This document shows, in pieces, positions 58,312 to 64,000 of a stretch of 64,000 nt of DNA. The notes under the pieces are model-generated. The model did not search any database and had not been told where the DNA came from. It saw only the letters and a list, made by a program, of their open reading frames with translations. The DNA is from Microbacterium schleiferi. GTDB lineage: Bacteria > Actinomycetota > Actinomycetes > Actinomycetales > Microbacteriaceae. The stretch is taken from the NCBI RefSeq assembly GCF_020781975.1, contig NZ_JAJGNI010000013.1, positions 1 to 64,000 of the forward strand. Direction: 5' to 3'. The translations under genes were made by a program, and so were the position numbers. Each line of letters opens with the position of its first letter. Position 1 is the stretch's first letter.

Positions 58312-59256
58312 GTGACTTCCGACGCACCCACCCTGGTGATCTCCGTCCCCGACGACAAGCTCGAGAAAGACCTCAGCGGCCTTCCCGGCATCGAGGTCGT
58401 GCGGTGGGACATGGGCGATGCGGCGCCGCGGGCGGCGTTCGACATCGTAGTTCCGCCGTACATGCGCAGCCCCCGGGTGCTCGCGCGGCTCGAGGGTGTC
58501 GAGGTCCGGCTCGTGCAGAGTCAGTCGATCGGGTACGAGGCAGCGGCGAAGCACCTGCCTCCCGGGATCGTGTTCGCAAACGCCGCGTCCGTGCACGAGG
58601 GGTCGACGGCCGAGCTTGCCGTCGCGCTGACCCTCGCGTCGCAGCGGCAGATCCCGCGCTTCGTCGCGGCTCAGGATGCCGGACGCTGGGCTGGCCCGCG
58701 CGAGGGCGATGCCTTCCCGTCGAGCCTCGCCGACCGCCGGGTGCTCATCGTGGGGTTCGGCGGCGTCGGCACGGCGATCGCGGCGCGGTTGCGCGGGTTC
58801 GAGGCTCACGTCGAAGCTGTCGCGACGCACGCGCGGACAGAGGACGGCACGGTCGTCCACGCACTCGAGGAGTTGCCAGTGCTGCTCCCCCAGACGGAGA
58901 TCGTCATCCTCGCTCTGCCGGGCGGGGACGACACGGCGAAGCTCGTCGACGATGCCTTCCTTTCGGCGCTCCCGGATGACGCACTGCTGGTCAATGTCGG
59001 TCGCGGAAGCCTCGTCGACACCGATGCCCTGCTGCGCCATCTGCGCGGCGGCCGGATCCGGGCGGCACTCGATGTCGTCGATCCCGAGCCCGTGCCGGAG
59101 GGCCACCCGCTGTGGTCGGCACCCGGACTGCTGCTCACTCCCCACGTCGGCGGGGCGTCAACCGCGATGCGGCCCCGGATCGCGGCTCTCGTTCGGCAGC
59201 AGGCCGAGCGGATGCAGCGCGGCGAAGAGCCGATCAACGTCGTGCTGCGCACCTGA
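58312..59256 (+). CDS. D-isomer-specific 2-hydroxyacid dehydrogenase
   Basis: The 314-residue NAD(P)-dependent enzyme shows VLIVGFGGVGTAIAARL (Rossmann), and the catalytic Arg in VNVGRGSLVD, Glu in DVVDPEPVPEGHPLW and His in LTPHVGG. This triad is typical of the D-2-hydroxyacid dehydrogenase family (glycerate, phosphoglycerate, hydroxypyruvate or formate types). Without neighbours that suggest a substrate, a specific assignment is not justified. The GTG is six bases after TAGCGT. Confidence 0.88.
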   Translation: MTSDAPTLVISVPDDKLEKDLSGLPGIEVVRWDMGDAAPRAAFDIVVPPYMRSPRVLARLEGVEVRLVQSQSIGYEAAAKHLPPGIVFANAASVHEGSTAELAVALTLASQRQIPRFVAAQDAGRWAGPREGDAFPSSLADRRVLIVGFGGVGTAIAARLRGFEAHVEAVATHARTEDGTVVHALEELPVLLPQTEIVILALPGGDDTAKLVDDAFLSALPDDALLVNVGRGSLVDTDALLRHLRGGRIRAALDVVDPEPVPEGHPLWSAPGLLLTPHVGGASTAMRPRIAALVRQQAERMQRGEEPINVVLRT

Positions 59257-59268
59257 CGCCCCGCGCCA

Positions 59269-59829
59269 CTACCGGGTGTCGGTGTCGGCGCCATCCCACA
59301 GGTCGGCGCACTCGACCGCGAGCGCGGCGTGGGTGGCGAGGTAGCGGTTCGCGCCCGAGTCGCCGCGAACGGATGCCGCCACCAGCTCCCAGTGATCGCG
59401 GCCGATGACCGCCGGATGCCCGGGCCGACCGTCGAAGCTCGCCCGAGCCAGGGATGGCGGCCCGGCGCCGGCCTCAAGCACCCGCGCGACAACCGATGCC
59501 GGCATCCCGGGAACGTCGACGGGAGCGATGACGGCGGAGTCGGCATCCGTGTTCGCGGCAGCCGCGAGCCCTGCGCGAACTGACGCCGACAGCCCATCGG
59601 CCCAATCGCCGGCAACCACCGGGCTCACCGAATCGAGAGCGGAAACGACCTCGCGAGCACGCTCGGCCTCGGCTCCGATCACCACGAGTACCTCGGAACA
59701 ACCCCCGGCACGAACGGCGGCGACCACACGCTCGAGCCACAGCACACCACCCGCGTCGCGCGCGAAGATCTTCGGCTGCCCGTAGCGACTTCCCGCCCCG
59801 GCTGCCAACATGATTCCGCACGCCGTCAC
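59269..59829 (-). CDS. nucleotidyltransferase family protein (MocA/MobA-like)
   Basis: The 186-residue protein opens CGIMLAAGAGSRYGQPKIFA, the NTP-transferase signature with the LAAGxGxRxGxxK motif, and has the APVDVPGMP and SFDGRPGHPAVIGRDHW segments of MobA/MocA proteins. MocA attaches CMP to molybdopterin for enzymes of the xanthine dehydrogenase family. A molybdenum hydroxylase begins 2.5 kb downstream, which fits a cofactor-maturation role. Other nucleotidyltransferases share the signature. The GTG sits seven bases after TACGCT; a longer frame upstream has no support. Confidence 0.75.
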   Translation of the reverse strand: MTACGIMLAAGAGSRYGQPKIFARDAGGVLWLERVVAAVRAGGCSEVLVVIGAEAERAREVVSALDSVSPVVAGDWADGLSASVRAGLAAAANTDADSAVIAPVDVPGMPASVVARVLEAGAGPPSLARASFDGRPGHPAVIGRDHWELVAASVRGDSGANRYLATHAALAVECADLWDGADTDTR

Positions 59830-59842
59830 GCCGGTGAGCGTA
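59830..59842 (-). promoter_or_regulatory. leaderless -10 element of the MocA-like gene
   Basis: Minus-strand TACGCT (59837-59842), seven bases, GTG. Confidence 0.4.
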
Positions 59843-59985
59843 CCGGGATCCGACGGCCCCCGGGAAACAGTCGCGAAACAGCTGGTGGGTAGGCTCGGGC
59901 ACAGAGCACGTCCTATCAACCATGGCGCCGGCGCCAGGGCGGGGACTGCGACGACCCGATCGTCTCAGAACCCCAGGAGGTATTC

Positions 59986-60750
59986 ATGTCTGTCGTCGAC
60001 AAGTCAGCTGCAGGGCTTGACGCCCGCCAGTATCACATCGCCATCGCGCCCGGCGAGGTCTCGAGCGTCGCGCTTCTGCCCGGGGATCCGTTCCGGGTGC
60101 CGCTCGTTGCCGAGTTCCTCACGGACGTGAAAGAGGTCGCGCACAACCGCGAGCACCGCACGATGACCGGCTGGTACAAGGGCCGTCACATCACGGCGAC
60201 TTCAACGGGCATGGGATGCCCCTCCACCGCGATCGCGGTCGAAGAGCTCGCCCGCGTGGGCGTCACATCCTTCATCCGTGTCGGCAGCTCGGCGGGTCTG
60301 CAGCCGGGCATCGCGCCGGGAGACCTGCTCGTGAGCGAAGGCAGCTTCCGCAACGACGGCACGACTGACGCTTACCTTCCCAAGGGCTTCCCCGCGGTGC
60401 CCGACCTGGAGCTGACCACCGCGCTGGCCCGTCACGCGGAGCGCATCGCGGGGGCTGCGGGAACGAACTCGTTCCGAGGCATCAGCGTGAGCGATGACGC
60501 GTTCTATGCCGAGACGCCCGAGTGGATCGCGCGGCTGAACACCATGGGCATCCTGAACGTGGAGATGGAGGCATCCGCCCTCTACATCGTCGCCCGTCTG
60601 CGCGGCCTGCGTGCCGGCATGGTGTGCGCCTGCTCGAGCAACCTCGTCGACGGCGCATCGCTCTATTCGGGAACGAAGGCCGACCTGCAGGCGGGCTGGA
60701 TGCGCTCGATCGAGGCAGCCCTCGAGACCGCCGTCGAGCTCGAACTCTGA
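59986..60750 (+). CDS. nucleoside phosphorylase (uridine phosphorylase-like)
   Basis: The 254-residue protein has LLPGDPFRVP, then TATSTGMGCPSTAIAVEELARVG, RVGSSAGLQPGIAPGDLLVSEG and VEMEASALYIVARLRGLRAGM. The order and the 'STGxGxPS' segment resemble uridine phosphorylase more than DeoD, though both are PNP/UDP family. Reaction: nucleoside plus phosphate to base plus ribose-1-phosphate. AGGAGG precedes the ATG with a good gap. Together with the molybdenum hydroxylase downstream it would fit nucleoside salvage or purine breakdown. Specificity is not certain. Confidence 0.87.
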   Translation: MSVVDKSAAGLDARQYHIAIAPGEVSSVALLPGDPFRVPLVAEFLTDVKEVAHNREHRTMTGWYKGRHITATSTGMGCPSTAIAVEELARVGVTSFIRVGSSAGLQPGIAPGDLLVSEGSFRNDGTTDAYLPKGFPAVPDLELTTALARHAERIAGAAGTNSFRGISVSDDAFYAETPEWIARLNTMGILNVEMEASALYIVARLRGLRAGMVCACSSNLVDGASLYSGTKADLQAGWMRSIEAALETAVELEL

Positions 60751-60771
60751 CGGCGGTCCCGGGAACGGGCC

Positions 60772-61749
60772 TTACGGGCGCAGCATGACCTTGCCGACGC
60801 GGCCTGGCTCGAAGTTCAGCCGCGAGGCGTCAGCGATCTGCTCGAGGCCGAAGATCTGCGACACAGGCAGATCGAGCTTGCCCTGCGCGACGAGGGTGAT
60901 GATCTCGCGGATCAGCTCAACCCGGTGCGCGGGATCCATCGCGGCACTGACCTTGCTGCCCCAGAATCCGCGGACGGTGAGCTGACGGAAGATCACGTCA
61001 CCCGACGGGATCTCCATCGTCGGGGATGCCATCGCCCCGAAGACCACGAGGGTGCCGTTCTCCCCGAGCAGCGAGGTGACGTCTCCGGCTGCGGCACCGC
61101 CGACGGAGTCGACACCGGCACGGATGGATGCGCCACCGGTGATCTCCGCGACGCGGTCGCGCCAGTTCTCGGCATCCGTCCCGACGACATCATGGATGCC
61201 GACAGCGGCGAGTTCATCAACGCCGGCGGCGCGACGCACGAGGCCGAGCACCCGCACGCCTCGCGACGCGGCGAACTGCGCGACCAGGCGCCCGACGGCG
61301 CCGTTCGCTGCGTTCTGCACGATCCAGTCGCCCTCGCTGACGTCGAGGTATTCGAGCAGGCTCGCAGCGCTCAGCGGCATGGAGATGATCTGGGCGGCTG
61401 CCTCGTCGGCGACCGCATCCGGCACCGGGATGAGGGCTGCGGCAGGAGCAATGACGTACTCGGACCAGACCCCGAAGACGGATGCCGTCACGACGCGCTG
61501 ACCGACCTCGACGCCGGTGACTCCCTCGCCGAGCGCGTCGACGACGCTCAGCGCCTCGGTGCCGGCGCGGGCGGGAAGCTCGGGCTTGTAGCCGTAGTCA
61601 CCGCGCACTGTCCAGAGGTCGTGGTTGTGGATGGGGCTGAGGACGACCTTCAGCCGGACCTGGCCGGGTCCGGGCTCGGGGAGCTCGACCTCCTCGACGG
61701 CGAGGACCTCTGCCGGGTCACCGAACTGGTGCTGCACGAGTGCGCGCAT
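60772..61749 (-). CDS. zinc-independent quinone/NADPH oxidoreductase (MDR family)
   Basis: The 325-residue medium-chain dehydrogenase/reductase begins MRALVQHQFGDPAEVLAVEEVELPEPGPGQV and has the NADPH-binding fold NAANGAVGRLVAQFAASRGVRVLGLVRR. No catalytic zinc Cys/His set is visible, so it is of the quinone oxidoreductase or enoyl reductase type. AAAGGAGAATC precedes the ATG. It converges on the nucleoside phosphorylase gene. Substrate unknown. Confidence 0.87.
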   Translation of the reverse strand: MRALVQHQFGDPAEVLAVEEVELPEPGPGQVRLKVVLSPIHNHDLWTVRGDYGYKPELPARAGTEALSVVDALGEGVTGVEVGQRVVTASVFGVWSEYVIAPAAALIPVPDAVADEAAAQIISMPLSAASLLEYLDVSEGDWIVQNAANGAVGRLVAQFAASRGVRVLGLVRRAAGVDELAAVGIHDVVGTDAENWRDRVAEITGGASIRAGVDSVGGAAAGDVTSLLGENGTLVVFGAMASPTMEIPSGDVIFRQLTVRGFWGSKVSAAMDPAHRVELIREIITLVAQGKLDLPVSQIFGLEQIADASRLNFEPGRVGKVMLRP

Positions 61750-61852
61750 GATTCTCCTTTGTACGGATGTCGAGTGCGGCGCTCTTCGAGGATCACCCGG
61801 GACGAGCGCACCCGATCCACAACGTCAGCGGGATCGCGTTTTAGTCCCGCAG

Positions 61853-62245
61853 TCAGCCGTTCAGCAGGGCGATGACAAGGCTCACGACCGCGAGCAGCGG
61901 GAACAGGCCCTGCGTCACGGCGGCTCGTCGCTTGTCGGGCGAGGTGATGAACAGCACGAGGGCTGCGGCCAGCATTGAGCCGGTTCCCACCAGCATGAGG
62001 GTCACGCCGACCGCCACGGAGCCGATCGCTGCGACGACGATCCCGAGGATCGCGGCGATCGCCAGGAACAGGTTGTAGAAGCCCTGGTTGAACGCGAAGG
62101 CGCGGGTGATTTCGACCTCGGCATCGTTGCGCACCCCAAACGTCGCGCGGCTGCGGGCTCCGCCCCAGGCGAGCGACTCGAGCCAGAAGATGTAGACGTG
62201 CAGCAAGGCGGCCAGTGCGGCGAAGACCATTCCGGTGATGAGCAT
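61853..62245 (-). CDS. DUF1304 family membrane protein
   Basis: The 130-residue protein has four membrane helices and the family signature HVYIFWLESLAWG followed by RATFGV and EITRAFAFNQGFYNLFLAI. DUF1304 proteins are small integral membrane proteins of unknown function. GAGAGGAACCCGG precedes the ATG. It is divergent from the molybdenum hydroxylase FAD subunit gene. Confidence 0.86.
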   Translation of the reverse strand: MLITGMVFAALAALLHVYIFWLESLAWGGARSRATFGVRNDAEVEITRAFAFNQGFYNLFLAIAAILGIVVAAIGSVAVGVTLMLVGTGSMLAAALVLFITSPDKRRAAVTQGLFPLLAVVSLVIALLNG

Positions 62246-62363
62246 CCGGGTTCCTCTCGACTCGCTTAGCCTGACACGTGCCGCGGCGAAACACTCGCGA
62301 AATCCTCGGCTGATTCACTCGGAGTGTTCGCTGAGTCAACATCGGATGCCGGAGGAAGGGCGC

Positions 62364-63200
62364 ATGGACATCACCACCGTCACGTCCTATCGCTTCGCGA
62401 GCAGCCGCGGCGACCTCGCTCTCGCGCCCGGAGAGAAAATCCTCGCCGGCGGCACGTGGCTGATGAGCGAACCGCAGTCCGAGGTGACCGGCTTCGTCGA
62501 CATCACGCGCATGGGCTGGCCCGAGATCGAGGTCACTGACGCGGGGCTCCGTGTCGCCGCGACCTGCACGATCGCGCGATTCGTAGCGTGGTCGCGCGGC
62601 GAACTCGATACCCCGGTTCCGGCCGGTTGGCACGCCACGGGAGCAATCCCGGATGCCGCGCACGCGCTGCTTATGTCGTTCAAGGTATGGAACACCGCGA
62701 CGGTCGGCGGAAACGTCTGCCAGTCGTTCACGGCAGCGGCGATGGTGTCGCTTCTCGCGGCCCTCGACGGCGAAGCGGTGATCTGGACGCCGGACGGCGG
62801 CGAACGTCGACAGCCGGTTGCGGACTTCGTGACGGGTCAGGCTCAGAACACGCTGCAGCCCGGAGAAGTGCTGCGCGCGCTCGACGTTCCGGCAGGGGCG
62901 ATGCGCTGCCGCGTGAGCCTGCACAAGATGGCCCTCGCCGAGCTCGGTCGATCGGGCATCGTCGTGAGTGGCCGCCGCGGGGACGACGGGTCGACGGTCG
63001 TCGCGGTGACGGCATCCACCCTCACTCCCCACGTCTTCCGGTACCCCGGGGTTCCCGATGCGGCCCAGCTGCGGGCGGATGTCACGAGCCCGACGGACTT
63101 CTTCACCGACGCTCTGGGCGAGGCCGACTGGCGGCGCGCGGTCACCGCCGTGCTCGCCGAGCGCGTCGTCGCTGACCTCATGACGGAGGACGTGGCATGA
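62364..63200 (+). CDS. molybdenum hydroxylase FAD-binding subunit (XdhB/CoxM-like)
   Basis: The 278-residue protein is the flavin subunit of a xanthine dehydrogenase-type enzyme. It has the FAD pyrophosphate-binding loop LAGGTWLMSEP, the second FAD segment VWNTATVGGNVCQSF and a CO-dehydrogenase-flavin-type C-terminus. It passes electrons from the 2Fe-2S centres to NAD or another acceptor. GGAGGAAGG precedes the ATG at seven bases; a longer frame upstream is not used. The stop overlaps the next gene's start (ATGA), so FAD and Mo/FeS subunits are made together. Confidence 0.88.
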   Translation: MDITTVTSYRFASSRGDLALAPGEKILAGGTWLMSEPQSEVTGFVDITRMGWPEIEVTDAGLRVAATCTIARFVAWSRGELDTPVPAGWHATGAIPDAAHALLMSFKVWNTATVGGNVCQSFTAAAMVSLLAALDGEAVIWTPDGGERRQPVADFVTGQAQNTLQPGEVLRALDVPAGAMRCRVSLHKMALAELGRSGIVVSGRRGDDGSTVVAVTASTLTPHVFRYPGVPDAAQLRADVTSPTDFFTDALGEADWRRAVTAVLAERVVADLMTEDVA

Positions 63201-64000
63201 GGCTCACCGTCGACGGCACAGAACTCGAGGGCGACCCCGCTCCGGGCCAGTGCCTGCGCACATTCCTTCGCGAGCATGGACACACGGAGGTCAAGAAGGG
63301 GTGCGACGCGGGCGACTGCGGCGCATGCGCCGTGATCGTCGATGGCGAGCCCGTCCACTCGTGCATCGTGCCCGCCCAGCGCATGGATGGCGCCGTCGTC
63401 ACGACGGCGGGGGGCCTCGCACCGGGCGACGAACTGCACCCCGTGCAGGAGCAGCTCGTCGAACACTTCGGGTTCCAGTGCGGGTTCTGCACGCCGGGGA
63501 TGGCGGTCACGGCATCCACCCTCACCGAAGCCGACCTGCCCGAGCTCGACCGCCGCATGAAGGGGAGCCTGTGCCGATGCACCGGCTACCGCCCGATTCG
63601 CGAAGCGATCACCGCGGCAGTGATGGGGCCGGTGCGCGAAACCGGCCCGGCCCCGGTCGCGTCCGGCGGCATTGGGGCCTCGGTGATTCCCGAAGCCGCG
63701 CGCCGGGTGGTGCAGGGTCGCGAGCCGTACACGCTCGATGAACCGGTCACCGGCTCCCTGGTGCTGCGGGTCGTCGGCTCCCCGCACGCACACGCCCGCA
63801 TCGTCTCGATCGACACGGATGCCGCGCTGGCCGTCCCTGGCGTGGTGGCCGTCCTCACCCATGAGGATGCCCCGGCCACACGCTTCTCCACGGGCCGCCA
63901 CGAACACCGCACCGACGACCCCGACGACACCCGCGTGCTCGATGACACCGTCCGCTTCATCGGGCAGCGGGTCGCGGCGGTCGTCGCCGAGACCGCGGCC
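63197..64000 (+). CDS. molybdenum hydroxylase, fused 2Fe-2S and Mo-binding subunit (partial)
   Basis: The gene runs off the window, with 268 codons visible. The first 150 residues are a complete XdhC/CoxS-type iron-sulfur domain: first cluster Cys36, Cys41, Cys44 and Cys56 in GCDAGDCGACAVIVDG and its tail; second cluster Cys95, Cys98, Cys126, Cys128 in CGFCTPGM and CRCTGYRPI. After a short linker the Mo subunit begins (VVQGREPYTLDEPVTGSLVLRVVGSPHAHARIVSIDTDAALAVPGV), the a/b hammerhead domain. Fusion of FeS to Mo parts, with FAD separate and first, differs from the common three-gene order. Xanthine or another N-heterocycle may be the substrate. Confidence 0.9.
   Translation, partial: MRLTVDGTELEGDPAPGQCLRTFLREHGHTEVKKGCDAGDCGACAVIVDGEPVHSCIVPAQRMDGAVVTTAGGLAPGDELHPVQEQLVEHFGFQCGFCTPGMAVTASTLTEADLPELDRRMKGSLCRCTGYRPIREAITAAVMGPVRETGPAPVASGGIGASVIPEAARRVVQGREPYTLDEPVTGSLVLRVVGSPHAHARIVSIDTDAALAVPGVVAVLTHEDAPATRFSTGRHEHRTDDPDDTRVLDDTVRFIGQRVAAVVAETAA

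Overview
The window is about 69-70% GC by eye, uses many GTG starts, and codes densely on both strands. It carries actinobacterial markers: a DUF3073 protein, an Rv2578c-type radical SAM protein, a CebR/cebEFG cellobiose system and a sterol-carrier family protein. The chromosome is most likely from a Microbacterium-like member of the Microbacteriaceae. That assignment rests on gene content and codon style; no database search was possible. No rRNA, tRNA, CRISPR array, insertion sequence or prophage is visible, and no gap without a gene exceeds 300 bases.

Layout. 1-7.3 kb: housekeeping genes (YaeQ, a hydrolase, NrdI, an MpaB-type oxygenase, ACT and Nudix proteins, a membrane-anchored deacetylase-like protein, a GT2-GtrA glycosyltransferase, a glutaredoxin). 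7.4-13.6 kb: a coupled aldehyde dehydrogenase/GMC oxidoreductase pair, then malate dehydrogenase coupled to a cation/proton antiporter. 13.7-24 kb: a stand-alone resolvase-like domain, DNA glycosylase Tag, an AraC-type regulator that lacks half of its DNA-binding domain, a large acyl-CoA oxidase, gluconokinase, RecQ and a DUF3516 helicase. 24-28.6 kb: a GNAT-like protein and pirin, then a YkoE-type ECF transporter (S, AA, T) with a DtxR/IdeR-like iron box in front of the ATPase gene. 28.6-40.3 kb: an acyl-CoA dehydrogenase, a radical SAM protein split by an intein, a DEAD-box RNA helicase with a long repetitive tail, aldose epimerase, an RND permease and paired fluoride-channel subunits. 40.5-44.1 kb: small regulators (MerR-TipAS, PadR with a DUF4097 partner, a universal stress protein, DUF3073). 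44.1-57.5 kb: purine biosynthesis (purF, purM, purD, purC, purS, purQ), interrupted by an oppositely oriented cellobiose operon (cebE-cebF-cebG-bglC-cebR). 57.5-64 kb: assorted metabolism ending in a molybdenum hydroxylase (FAD subunit plus a fused 2Fe-2S/Mo subunit cut by the window end), with a MocA-like cofactor nucleotidyltransferase and a nucleoside phosphorylase nearby.

Regulation is unusually legible. At least fifteen genes have a TANNNT -10 hexamer 6 or 7 bases before the start codon and no Shine-Dalgarno sequence, the signature of leaderless transcription. Three CebR palindromes surround the ceb promoter, one exactly filling its 17-bp spacer. A MerR-type promoter with a 19-bp spacer precedes the TipAS regulator, and a 14-bp inverted repeat lies before the DUF4097-PadR pair. 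Several intergenic regions hold unrelated but similarly built repeats: three 59-base units, four 20-base tandem units, and two long hairpins. The most striking objects are the intein at the third cysteine of the radical SAM iron-sulfur motif, the iron box on the ECF transporter, and the 59-base repeat family.
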